NCBI RefSeq assembly: GCF_024347195.1
Contig: NZ_AP025281.1
Span: forward strand, 2,232,001-2,296,000
Reading direction: 5' to 3'
Length of the DNA: 64,000 nucleotides
Source of the DNA: Aliamphritea hakodatensis
GTDB lineage: Bacteria; Pseudomonadota; Gammaproteobacteria; Pseudomonadales; Balneatricaceae
Shown here one piece after another: positions 51,209 through 59,982 of the stretch. The position numbers and the translations under genes were made by a program. Below the pieces are notes generated by a model. It was not told where the DNA came from, searched no databases, and saw only the letters and a list, made by a program, of their open reading frames with translations. How positions within the stretch are numbered: position 1 is the stretch's first letter; each line of letters begins with the position of its first letter.

Positions 51209-51244
51209 TTGAAAATACGAATTTTCATGGCATCGGTTTCCTAT
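51209..51244. repeat. 36-bp direct repeat, copy B
   Basis: Nearly identical to 49708-49743, with the same inner inverted repeat; one base differs. Confidence 0.85.
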
Positions 51245-51279
51245 GATTCGGGCGAACGTAAGGTTGAAAGTTATGAAAG

Positions 51280-51300
51280 TGCTGCCCATCAGGGGCAGCA
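51280..51300 (-). terminator. Hairpin after cysNC
   Basis: TGCTGCCC (51280-51287) pairs with GGGCAGCA (51293-51300). On the minus strand CTTTC follows, 14 bp past the cysNC stop. Confidence 0.55.
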
Positions 51301-51313
51301 TCTTATAATTTGA

Positions 51314-53215
51314 TTAAATAATATTTCTGGCTTTAAGTGCTTCCATTATTTCATCAGCAGCTTCATCAGGTGTCATCTCTGCCGTATGAATGTTGCACTC
51401 CGGACTTTCGGGCTCTTCATATGGGGAATCGATACCGGTAAAGTTTTTCAGTTCTCCGCGACGTGCTTTTTTATAAAGCCCTTTAACGTCCCGGTCTTCT
51501 GCGATTTCTAATGGGGTATTTACAAACACTTCTATGAATTCACCGTCCCCGACAATTTCTCTTGCCATTCGTCTTTCTGAGCGGAACGGTGAGATAAACG
51601 CTGTGAGAACGATCAGGCCTGCATCTACCATTAATTTGGCGACTTCCGAAATTCGACGGATGTTCTCGACACGGTCCTGATCAGTAAAACCAAGATCTTT
51701 GTTGAGGCCGTGACGAACATTATCACCATCCAGCAAGTAGGTGTGGTGACCGGCTGCAACGAGTTTCTTTTCAACCAGGTTGGCAATGGTTGATTTTCCT
51801 GAGCCGGAAAGGCCCGTCATCCAAACAATGCATGGCTTCTGTGACTTCAGATCTGCCCGGGTTTGTTTATCAATATCGACATGTTGCTTGGTGATATTGG
51901 TGCTTCTGCGCAGTGCGAAGTTGATCAGACCTGCACCTACCGTGTTGTTAGTCATCCTGTCAATAAGAATGAAGTTGCCGGTGTCCTTGTTTTCTTTGTA
52001 GGGATCAAAAGCAATGTCCTGATCCAGGCTGATATTACATTCACCAATAGCGTTCAGTTCCAGGCGCTTGGCAGCCAGATGTTCCATTGTATTAATGTTA
52101 ACCTGGTATTTTATATCAGTGATTGTTGCTGTGACCGTTTTAGTGCCTGTTTGCAGCAGGTAAGCACGACCGGGCAGTAATGCGTCTTCATGCATCCAGA
52201 TAATAGTCGTTTCAAACTGTTTGCCGATTGATGCAGGTTCCGAGGCAGAGGTAATAACATCCCCCCTGGATATATCGATCTCGTCCTCAAGTGTCAGCGT
52301 CACAGACTGGCCGGCAACGGCCTGTTCAAGGTCACCGTTGTAGGTGCTGATCTTATCGATTTTGCTTGCTTTACCGGAGGGCAAAGTGCGGATCTTATCT
52401 CCGGGTTTGATGATGCCGCTGGCAATTTGTCCGGAGAATCCTCTGAAATCTAAATTCGGACGGTTAACCCACTGTACGGCCATGCGGAAAGGCGATTTCT
52501 GCATATGTTCGTCGTCTATCTGAACAGTTTCCAGATAACCCATCAGGGTTGTACCGTGATACCATGGCATGTTGCTGCTTGGTTCGGTGATATTGTCGCC
52601 CGCCAGTGCCGACATTGGAATAAAACTAACCTGCTCAATGCCAATCTGTTTAGCAAATTCGCTGTATTCATCCATTATGGTAGTGAATGTGTCTTCAGAG
52701 TAATTCACCAGATCCATTTTATTTATAGCAACAACAATATGGCGAATGCCAATCAGAGATACCAGATAACTGTGTCGGCGGGTCTGGGTCAGGATACCTT
52801 TGCGGGCATCTACCATCAGAATAGCAGCATCTGCAGTGGAGGCTCCGGTAACCATGTTCCGGGTGTATTGCTCATGCCCCGGAGTATCAGCAACAATAAA
52901 CTTGCGTTTATCTGTTGAGAAAAACCGATATGCTACGTCAATTGTAATGCCTTGCTCACGTTCAGCGGCAAGGCCGTCAACCAGCAGGGCGAAGTCAATC
53001 TGATCACCCTGGGTGCCAAATTTTTTAGATTCTGCCTCTACAGCCTGAAGCTGGTCTTCAAATAAAAGTTTTGATTCAAATAACAGACGGCCGATTAAGG
53101 TGCTTTTACCGTCGTCAACGCTGCCGCAGGTGATAAAACGCAAAAGACTTTTTTGTTCATGATTGTGCAGGTACTGAACAATATCTTCTGAAATCAGGTC
53201 AGATGAGTGTGTCAT
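51314..53215 (-). CDS. cysNC: Bifunctional sulfate adenylyltransferase subunit 1/adenylylsulfate kinase, CysN-CysC
   Basis: A 633-residue fusion. The N-terminal ~440 residues are the EF-Tu-like GTPase CysN: TCGSVDDGKSTLIGRLLFES (P-loop), DTPGHEQYTRNM and NKMD. The C-terminal ~180 residues are APS kinase CysC: WMTGLSGSGKSTIANLVEKK and DGDNVRHGLNKDLGFTDQDR. It drives APS formation by GTP hydrolysis and then makes PAPS. The start overlaps the cysD stop by one base (TAATG), so the two subunits are translationally coupled. The gene has lower G+C than the flanking catabolic genes. Confidence 0.95.
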   Translation of the reverse strand: MTHSSDLISEDIVQYLHNHEQKSLLRFITCGSVDDGKSTLIGRLLFESKLLFEDQLQAVEAESKKFGTQGDQIDFALLVDGLAAEREQGITIDVAYRFFSTDKRKFIVADTPGHEQYTRNMVTGASTADAAILMVDARKGILTQTRRHSYLVSLIGIRHIVVAINKMDLVNYSEDTFTTIMDEYSEFAKQIGIEQVSFIPMSALAGDNITEPSSNMPWYHGTTLMGYLETVQIDDEHMQKSPFRMAVQWVNRPNLDFRGFSGQIASGIIKPGDKIRTLPSGKASKIDKISTYNGDLEQAVAGQSVTLTLEDEIDISRGDVITSASEPASIGKQFETTIIWMHEDALLPGRAYLLQTGTKTVTATITDIKYQVNINTMEHLAAKRLELNAIGECNISLDQDIAFDPYKENKDTGNFILIDRMTNNTVGAGLINFALRRSTNITKQHVDIDKQTRADLKSQKPCIVWMTGLSGSGKSTIANLVEKKLVAAGHHTYLLDGDNVRHGLNKDLGFTDQDRVENIRRISEVAKLMVDAGLIVLTAFISPFRSERRMAREIVGDGEFIEVFVNTPLEIAEDRDVKGLYKKARRGELKNFTGIDSPYEEPESPECNIHTAEMTPDEAADEIMEALKARNII

Positions 53216-54114
53216 TAGAAGTATCCTTCTTGCTTCTTTTTCTCCATGGAGGCTGCGGAGTCGTGATCGATCATTCGGCCTTGTCTTTCAGACGTTTTAG
53301 ACAGGAGCATTTCCTGGATGATTGCTGGGAGTGTATCGGCGTCTGATTCCACTGCGCCTGTCAGCGGATAGCAGCCAAGTGTTCTGAAACGTACTTTTTG
53401 CATGACAGGTATTTCATCTGGCTGCAGGGGCATGCGCTCATCATCAACCATGATAAGCGTTCCGTCCCGCTCTACAACCGGGCGTTCAGCGGCGAGATAT
53501 AACGGAACAATAGGGATTTCTTCCTGATAGATGTATTGCCAGATATCCAGCTCAGTCCAGTTAGATAGTGGGAAGACTCGGATAGACTCTCCCTGGCGTT
53601 TATTTGCGTTGTAATTTTTCCATAACTCAGGCCGCTGATTTTTTGGGTCCCAGCGGTGGTCGGCTGTGCGAAATGAGAAGATACGTTCTTTAGCCCGGGA
53701 CTTTTCTTCGTCTCGACGGGCACCCCCGAAGGCAGCATCAAATTTGTATTTATCCAGCGCCTGCTTAAGGCCTTCGGTTTTCATAATATCGGTGTGTAGT
53801 GCCGAACCATGGGTGAAGGGGTTAATGTCTTTTTCAACGCCTTCCGGGTTTTTGTAAGTAATGAGCTCTAGCCCCAGTTTCTTCACCAATTTATCGCGGA
53901 ATGTGTACATGTCCCGGAACTTCCAGCCGGTATCTACGTGAAGTAAAGGGAATGGCGGCTTTGAAGGGTAGAATGCTTTTATTGCCAGGTGAAGCATGAC
54001 AGCGCTATCTTTGCCTATGGAGTAAAGCATGACTGGGTTTTCAGATTTAGAGACGACTTCGCGCATTATCTGAATACTTTCTGCTTCCAGTCTTTCTAAG
54101 TGTGTAAGTGCCAT
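53215..54114 (-). CDS. cysD: Sulfate adenylyltransferase subunit 2, CysD
   Basis: A 299-residue protein of the PAPS-reductase-like ATP pyrophosphatase fold. The normal CysD start MALTHLERLEAESIQIMREV lies at 54114 behind AGGAACACA. PVMLYSIGKDSAVMLHLAIK is the PP-loop and GGARRDEEKSRAKERIFSF the substrate loop. It makes APS with CysN. The reading frame continues upstream without a stop for 284 codons (54115-54966), so a longer fused product is also possible. Confidence 0.93.
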   Translation of the reverse strand: MALTHLERLEAESIQIMREVVSKSENPVMLYSIGKDSAVMLHLAIKAFYPSKPPFPLLHVDTGWKFRDMYTFRDKLVKKLGLELITYKNPEGVEKDINPFTHGSALHTDIMKTEGLKQALDKYKFDAAFGGARRDEEKSRAKERIFSFRTADHRWDPKNQRPELWKNYNANKRQGESIRVFPLSNWTELDIWQYIYQEEIPIVPLYLAAERPVVERDGTLIMVDDERMPLQPDEIPVMQKVRFRTLGCYPLTGAVESDADTLPAIIQEMLLSKTSERQGRMIDHDSAASMEKKKQEGYF

Positions 54115-54966
54115 TGTGTTCCTCACATATGACTGATTGTGATGCGTTGCTGTGCGTTGTGTTTCAGCTGCCGGTAATAGGGGCTGAGACAGTTGGCCTA
54201 CGGTGTTCGAATGGGTTAACAGCAAAATGTTTTTGAATTGTTGACGCTGTACGTTTATTTGTTGAAACCGATTAAGAGAGTAGCTATGAAATGATAGCAG
54301 GAGTTTCTGACGGAATTTTTCGTTAAGTCTGGTAAGAAACTCTATTATCAGTTGTGTATCTGGTCTGCCTTTTTTTGCCAGCCAGTACAGTTTACCTCTG
54401 AAGTCTTCTGCGTATACAAAAGTGCCTTCTATTGTCTTGTGTGTATGGGGGCAGGGGTATTTTATAAGTCCAATGCCACCTTTCAGAACTTTTTTGTATT
54501 CATCAGCGATTTTATGTTCCGGATCCGACTGAGGATGGTAATGACTCAGCCATGCCTGAGCTGTTCTCAGGTCGGCTGTGCTCTCAGGTGCTGAAATCCC
54601 CCAGCTTTTCAGATGACGATTCACGGTTTTTGTAGTGATGATCTGGTTGTGATAATCCTGAAACCATTGCTTAACGCTGATATTTGTCCATAAGCCTGTG
54701 GAAGCTGGTGAGTTATTTATGATGAATGACAGGCAGTCTTCGGGTGGGGTCGTGCTTTCAGCGTTTTGTTTTGGGCGGCCACGTTGTCGTGTATTAACCG
54801 CTTCCCATCCTCCATCTATAAAACATTTATGAGCTGAAATAATGGTGGGGTGAGATAGTCCGGTTTTAGATTTAACTGAGGCGAGTGTTTCACCTGTAAG
54901 GCGCAGTTGTACCGCTATTCTACGCAGCTTGTTAAGTTCAATTGGTGAAAGTCTTTTTGCGCTCAT
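54115..54966 (-). CDS. IS630-like HTH/transposase-derived ORF in frame with cysD
   Basis: 284 codons from ATG at 54966 run into cysD with no stop. Residues 1-60 are a homeodomain-like HTH (SPIELNKLRRIAVQLRLTGE, then KTGLSHPTIISAHK). An RGRPKQ patch follows, then a winged helix (VKQWFQDYHNQIITTKTVNR) as in IS630 transposases. A DDE-like start is seen (GTFVYAEDFRGKLYWL), but the later acidic residues are not evident and the last ~50 residues look unlike protein. It may be a decayed transposase or a domesticated regulator. Whether it is made alone or fused to CysD is unknown. Confidence 0.55.
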
Positions 54967-55146
54967 GAGGCCGGTCCGTCATTAAGAATTGAGATGATAT
55001 TAAATTCTAGGTATTCTGACAATCAGTTGGTGTTAAACATTTTATGTCCTTGTTTTGTTTTTGTGTCGGTCTGTGGATTCCGAGGTTATTAGTAGTGGAA
55101 AAAATGAGTATGACTGCGTGTATTTTGAATAACGAGAAGGGAAGTC

Positions 55147-55935
55147 ATGTTTGAGAATGATGAGGTCATTGCTTTGGCGAAAAAGGCTGGCGATGCGATT
55201 ATGGAAATATATCAACGGGACTTCGTTATTTACGATAAGCAGGATGAAAGCCCGTTAACTGAGGCTGATCTGGCGTCGCATAACTGTATTGTGGCAGGTC
55301 TTAAAGCGCTTACGCCTGAGATTCCGGTGCTTTCTGAAGAGTCTGTGAATGAAGAACATCAGGACAGGATCTCCTGGAAAACGTATTGGCTTATCGATCC
55401 TCTTGACGGCACCAAGGAATTCGTCAAGAAGAATGGTGAATTCACCGTTAATATTGCTTTGATTGACAACGGCAGAGCTGTTTTTGGCGTCGTTTATGCG
55501 CCTGCACTGAATGTGACGTACTGGGGTGATGTAAAGGGTGCGTATAAAGAGGAAGCCGGAAAGGTTACGCCGATAGAGGTATCACCTGTACCAGCTGAAG
55601 GGCAGGTATGGCGCGTTGTCGGCAGTCGCTCTCATCAGTCAGATGCCTTTAAATCATTTGTAAAAGGCTTGCCGAAAACAGAAGTTGTATCGATGGGAAG
55701 TTCGCTGAAGCTTTGTCTTGTAGCCGAAGGGAAAGCGGATCTTTATCCTCGTTTGGGGTTGACCAGCGAATGGGATACCGCAGCTGCTCATGCTGTTGTT
55801 GAAGCCGCTGGAGGTAAGGTTTTGCAGTACCCTGGTCTGGATCCTCTGCTGTACAATACGAGGCCGGATACACTTCTTAATCCTTTCTTTATCGTATGTG
55901 CCGACATTGACGGTCTCTGGACAAATCTTAAATAG
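55147..55935 (+). CDS. cysQ: 3'(2'),5'-bisphosphate nucleotidase, CysQ
   Basis: A 262-residue member of the inositol-monophosphatase-like metal phosphatases. VLSEES (ExE), then WLIDPLDGTKEFVKKNGEFT carries the DPLDGTKEF metal site, and LTSEWDTAAAHAVVEAAGG the C-terminal aspartate. It removes PAP, the by-product of PAPS use, and so belongs with the divergent cysD-cysNC operon. GAAGGGAAGTC precedes the ATG. The stop lies 7 bp from that of the convergent LysR gene. Confidence 0.93.
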   Translation: MFENDEVIALAKKAGDAIMEIYQRDFVIYDKQDESPLTEADLASHNCIVAGLKALTPEIPVLSEESVNEEHQDRISWKTYWLIDPLDGTKEFVKKNGEFTVNIALIDNGRAVFGVVYAPALNVTYWGDVKGAYKEEAGKVTPIEVSPVPAEGQVWRVVGSRSHQSDAFKSFVKGLPKTEVVSMGSSLKLCLVAEGKADLYPRLGLTSEWDTAAAHAVVEAAGGKVLQYPGLDPLLYNTRPDTLLNPFFIVCADIDGLWTNLK

Positions 55936-55942
55936 TTGGTTA

Positions 55943-56839
55943 TCAGATTAACGATAACAGCCACTTTCTGAAATACTCTGCGCCCTGCTTGGGGCGGGCG
56001 GTCTGTTCAGGTTCCAGCATCAGGAACTGGGAGGTGGTTTCTACGCTGGTGCTTACCGGTTTCACCAGCAGGCCGCTGGCCAGATAGTCATCCACCAGAT
56101 TTTCCCACCCCAGCGCCAGGCCCTGGCCGTTCAGGGCTGACTGGATTACCAGCAGGTAGTTGTTGATGTTCATCCGCGGGCCTGCGTCTGCTCTGTATTC
56201 GATGCTGCAGGCCCGGAACCAGGCTTGCCAGCTGAGCCATTCTTCCCCCACTTCAAGGGTTAGCAGGGTGCCTTTAAGCATGTCTTCTGTCTGGCTTATA
56301 TGCGGATTCTTTTCCAGGTAGCCCGGACTGCATACCGGGAAGACATTTTCGGCAAATAATGGGGTTGCGGAGAGGTCTGCCGGAGCTTCGTGGCAGAAAA
56401 ACAGGGCGATATCGAATTCGTTGTGGCGGATGTCTTTCAGGGAGTCTACCGCCAGTATGCGTACGTCGATGTCCGGATGCAGTTCCTGAAAGGCGTTGAA
56501 TCTGGGCAGTAGCCAGAAAGAGGCCATTGCATGGGTTGTTACCACGGTAACCTGCTGATCACCCTGCCATTGCAAAATATTCCCGGTAGCACCGGCGACC
56601 AGTAACAGGGATTGCTGAATGCTGTCGTAGTATTCCATGCCGGTGCTGGTGAGGCTGAGGCTGCGTTTATCGCGGATGAACAGTTTGCGGCCCAGATAGT
56701 CTTCCAGATGGCGGATCTGACGGCTGATGGCACCCTGAGTCACATTAAGCTCGTCAGCAGCACGGGTGAAACTCAGGTGCCGGGCGGCGGATTCAAATAC
56801 CACCAGGCTGTTCAGTGGTGGCAGGGGGGTGATGCGCAT
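55943..56839 (-). CDS. LysR-family transcriptional regulator, GcvA-like
   Basis: A 298-residue LysR protein. PLNSLVVFESAARHLSFTRA, then VTQGAISRQIRHLEDYLG, is the DNA-binding domain and AMASFWLLPRFNAF the start of the effector domain, again GcvA type. The start at 56839 is preferred; the longer frame to 56944 has no better signal. It is divergent from the Rieske oxygenase gene and probably controls it. Part of its 3' end is duplicated at 50914-51151. Confidence 0.9.
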   Translation of the reverse strand: MRITPLPPLNSLVVFESAARHLSFTRAADELNVTQGAISRQIRHLEDYLGRKLFIRDKRSLSLTSTGMEYYDSIQQSLLLVAGATGNILQWQGDQQVTVVTTHAMASFWLLPRFNAFQELHPDIDVRILAVDSLKDIRHNEFDIALFFCHEAPADLSATPLFAENVFPVCSPGYLEKNPHISQTEDMLKGTLLTLEVGEEWLSWQAWFRACSIEYRADAGPRMNINNYLLVIQSALNGQGLALGWENLVDDYLASGLLVKPVSTSVETTSQFLMLEPEQTARPKQGAEYFRKWLLSLI

Positions 56840-57200
56840 AGAATTCAACAGGCTCTTATTGTTATTTTTTGTAATAGATCGTGGCGTTTTTTTTGAATTA
56901 TTACTGTGCTGACCCGTTTGGAAGGTAAGTACTGATGACCACATATCCTTTTATAATCAGGCAATTTAGAGGCTTTCTGCCGGTTTTTCAAACTTGTTTA
57001 TTATCTATTACATTTTGTAATGGGTTAAGGGCGAATAAGTCGTTTGTCAGCTTTCCCGGTGCGCCGCTACTATTGACGGATAAACAGGGTATCGCTTTGG
57101 CCATTTATCAGCAGTGCAATACTGCAGGGCTGTACAGCGTGCCTGAAAATAAGAATCCACCGGTTGTTGTATGTTTGCCGGTTCTGTTGAGAGCACACTT
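56840..57200. promoter_or_regulatory. Divergent promoter region of the LysR and Rieske genes
   Basis: 361 bp without a gene. ATTACA-TTT-TGTAAT at 57007-57021 is a perfect 6-3-6 inverted repeat of the T-N11-A type expected for LysR regulators and is the best operator candidate. No other structure was seen. Confidence 0.5.
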
Positions 57201-58382
57201 ATGACTGATTCAATGCAGCAAATCCCTCTGGCGACGCTGGACGCCGTTCGTAAGCCTATCGCTGAAGCTAATGGCATGCCAAATGCGGTGTATGATGATC
57301 CGGCGATGTTTGAGTACGAGCGTGATAACGTGCTGGGTAAAACCTGGGCGGGTCTGGCCTTTGGCAGCGAGTTACCCAAGAAAGGCTTTGCCAAGCCGGT
57401 TGACTTCATGGGGTTACCGCTGGCAATTATGCGTAACCGCGATGGCGAAATTAATGTCTTTCATAACATCTGCAGCCACCGGGGCATGATTCTGCTGCGG
57501 GAAGAAACCGAAGTGGAAGGCATGGTGCGTTGCCCGTATCACTCCTGGACATATGACCTGAACGGTAACTTGAAGGGGACGCCACATATCGGCGGCGTTG
57601 GGGTACACAAGGCGGAAGGTTTTGTCTGTGAGAAGCATGGCCTGCGTAAAGTCCGTTCAGCCATGTGGAATGACATTATATTTATCAACCTGTCCGGCGA
57701 CGGTGTGCCGTTCGAAGAATTTATCACGCCCCTGGTACAGCGCTGGGAAGAGTTTACCGGCAACGGTGGCTTCGACAAGGTGCATGTCGCACCGACCGGC
57801 AGCGCCATGGAACTGACCGTGATGGCGAACTGGAAACTGGCGGTCGAAAACTACTGCGAGGCTTACCACCTGCCCTGGGTTCACCCGAGCCTGAATACCT
57901 ACTCACCGCTGGATCAGCACTATAACCTGATTGTGAACGACAACATGTCGGGGCAGGGCAGCTATACCTATAACCTGTCTGATGTTGCCGGTACCAGCCT
58001 GCCACAGTTTACCGACTGGCCACAGGACAAGATCCGCCAGGCGGAATACATCTCGCTATATCCGAATGTGCTGTTAGGTGTGCAGGCGGATCATGTGTTC
58101 TCAATCATTTTGCAGCCGCAGGCAAATAATAAAACGTTGGAAAAATTGCAGTTGGCGTATGTGGGCGAAGAAGCCTGTGGTGATAAATATGCTGCCTGCC
58201 GTACATCCGTACTGGAAAGCTGGAAAGTGGTGTTCGGCGAAGATGTATTTGCGGTAGAGGGCATGCAGAACGGCCGTAAATCTCCGGCATTTGAGGGCGG
58301 TGTATTCTCTCCGGTACTGGATGGTCCGACCCATCACTTCCACCAGTGGGTGGCTAACCGTTATGCTGAGTCGATGGCCTGA
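57201..58382 (+). CDS. Rieske non-heme iron oxygenase, GbcA-like
   Basis: A 393-residue ring-hydroxylating-type oxygenase alpha subunit. The Rieske 2Fe-2S ligands are C-x-H in FHNICSHRGM and C-x2-H in VRCPYHSWTYD. The catalytic iron site lies in ENYCEAYHLPWVHP (conserved H pair), and FHQWVANRY ends the protein. It resembles the oxygenases that demethylate glycine betaine, stachydrine and carnitine. The start at 57201 follows GAGAGCACACTT. No reductase is adjacent; the GbcB-type gene at 5601 is the only candidate in the window. Confidence 0.88.
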   Translation: MTDSMQQIPLATLDAVRKPIAEANGMPNAVYDDPAMFEYERDNVLGKTWAGLAFGSELPKKGFAKPVDFMGLPLAIMRNRDGEINVFHNICSHRGMILLREETEVEGMVRCPYHSWTYDLNGNLKGTPHIGGVGVHKAEGFVCEKHGLRKVRSAMWNDIIFINLSGDGVPFEEFITPLVQRWEEFTGNGGFDKVHVAPTGSAMELTVMANWKLAVENYCEAYHLPWVHPSLNTYSPLDQHYNLIVNDNMSGQGSYTYNLSDVAGTSLPQFTDWPQDKIRQAEYISLYPNVLLGVQADHVFSIILQPQANNKTLEKLQLAYVGEEACGDKYAACRTSVLESWKVVFGEDVFAVEGMQNGRKSPAFEGGVFSPVLDGPTHHFHQWVANRYAESMA

Positions 58383-58405
58383 AAGCAGACAGACTGGAGT
58401 AAACC

Positions 58406-59839
58406 ATGACAGACGTGAAACACTGGCAGAATTTCATTGCCGGCGAATGGGTTGATGGCAGCGAAAGCATCGACGTATATGACCCGGCAACCGGCGAAGT
58501 ATTTGCCAGCATGGCGGCGGCTGATGCCGCCGATATCGACCGGGCTGTTAAGGCTGCCCGGGCCTGTGTGGCCAGCGGCGAACTGACCGACTGCCGTCCG
58601 GCGGTCCGGGCTGAACTTCTTTACCGCATCGCCGCTGAGATCCGGGCGCTGGCGGAGGAAGGCGCGCTGCTTCTGGTACAGGAAAGCGGTAAATCGCTGG
58701 ACGATGCCATGGGTGAGTTCACCACCGCGGCCCGATACTTCGAATACTACGCCGGCATGGCGGATAAGATCGAAGGTAAATCCATTCCACTGGGTAATGA
58801 TTACGTCGATTTCACCTATTACGAACCTATGGGCGTGTCAGCCCAAATCGTGCCGTGGAATTTTCCGGTTGATATCTGCGCCCGTTCGCTGGCCCCTGCG
58901 CTGGCGGCCGGTAACGCGGTGGTCGTGAAAACCCCGGAAAATACCCCCCTCGCCATGTTGCTGCTGGCTCAGGCTTGCCAGAATGCCGGTTTACCGGAGG
59001 GTGCCCTGAGTATCATCAATGGCTATGGCCACAGTACCGGTGCACAGCTGGTGGCTCATCCTGAGATCGACCAGATTGTCTTTACCGGCTCGGTAGCCAC
59101 CGGGCAGGCGATTTTGCGTTCTGCAGCAGACCGCGCACTGCCGTGCGTGATGGAGCTGGGCGGTAAGTCTGCGGCGGTGGTGTTTAATGATGCGGATATG
59201 GATCAGCTGTTAAGCAGCGTGAAATGGGGTATTTTCTTTAACGCCGGGCAAGTCTGCTCTGCCATGTCACGCATGCTGGTACAGCGGGATGTCTATGATC
59301 AGGTGGTCGCCGCGGTGAAAGATCTGGCCGAAAGCCTGCAAATGGGGCCGGGCATGGAAAATGCTGACCTGACGCCACTGGCCTCTGCGGATCAGCAAAA
59401 GCGTGTTGCCAGCATTGTTAACCGTGCCAAAGAAGAAGGTGCGCGTTTGGTAACAGGTGGAGATGTGCCTCAGCGGCCGGGTTACTTTTTTGAAGCAACC
59501 GTATTTGCCGATGTGACCCCTGAGATGAGCATTTTCCGGGATGAAGTATTCGGCCCGGTGCTGGCCATTACACCGTTTGATACGGAAGAGGAAGCCTGGG
59601 CGTTGGCCAACGGTACCGAATTTGGTCTGGTGGCCGGTGTCTTTACCCATGACCTTACGCGTGCCATGCGGGCCAGCCGTAAACTGCAGGCCGGTCAGGT
59701 GTTCGTTAACGAGTGGTATGCCGGGGGCATTGAAACTCCGTTTGGCGGCATTAAGTTATCCGGTTACGGCCGTGAAAAAGGTCAGGAAGCACTGTACAGC
59801 TACGTGCACACCAAGAACGTAGCAATCCGTGTGACCTGA
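58406..59839 (+). CDS. NAD(P)-dependent aldehyde dehydrogenase
   Basis: A 477-residue ALDH. VPWNFPVDICARSLAPALAA, FTGSVATGQAIL, ELGGKSAAVVF and the catalytic cysteine in AGQVCSAMSRMLV are present. It starts 23 bp after the Rieske gene behind GGAGTAAACC, so the two are an operon. It could oxidise the aldehyde released by demethylation (formaldehyde-type or a semialdehyde), but the substrate is not known. A terminator follows. Confidence 0.9.
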   Translation: MTDVKHWQNFIAGEWVDGSESIDVYDPATGEVFASMAAADAADIDRAVKAARACVASGELTDCRPAVRAELLYRIAAEIRALAEEGALLLVQESGKSLDDAMGEFTTAARYFEYYAGMADKIEGKSIPLGNDYVDFTYYEPMGVSAQIVPWNFPVDICARSLAPALAAGNAVVVKTPENTPLAMLLLAQACQNAGLPEGALSIINGYGHSTGAQLVAHPEIDQIVFTGSVATGQAILRSAADRALPCVMELGGKSAAVVFNDADMDQLLSSVKWGIFFNAGQVCSAMSRMLVQRDVYDQVVAAVKDLAESLQMGPGMENADLTPLASADQQKRVASIVNRAKEEGARLVTGGDVPQRPGYFFEATVFADVTPEMSIFRDEVFGPVLAITPFDTEEEAWALANGTEFGLVAGVFTHDLTRAMRASRKLQAGQVFVNEWYAGGIETPFGGIKLSGYGREKGQEALYSYVHTKNVAIRVT

Positions 59840-59847
59840 TGTAACAG

Positions 59848-59879
59848 CCCGGCGTATCCAGCTGCGCCGGGTGTTTTTG
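59848..59879 (+). terminator. Rho-independent terminator after the aldehyde dehydrogenase gene
   Basis: CCCGGCG (59848-59854) pairs with CGCCGGG (59865-59871), followed by TGTTTTTGT. Confidence 0.75.
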
Positions 59880-59982
59880 TATTCACGTCAGTTCCTGAAC
59901 AATTGATTGTTTTTACTGGCGAAAAAGAGAATTGTTGGTTTTAATCAGAGGAAACAGGGGTTTCCGGGGAGAGGAGTAGCGC

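Larger units (their letters stand above)
50827..51313. other. Intergenic region holding the LysR remnant and a repeat
   Basis: 487 bp with no intact gene. It contains the decayed LysR 3' end (50914-51151), repeat copy B (51209-51244) and a hairpin after cysNC (51280-51300). Confidence 0.75.

Noticed and set aside
54115..54966. A complete IS630 insertion sequence upstream of cysD
   Set aside because: No terminal inverted repeats or target duplication were found and the catalytic acidic residues are not all apparent, so only a derived ORF is claimed.
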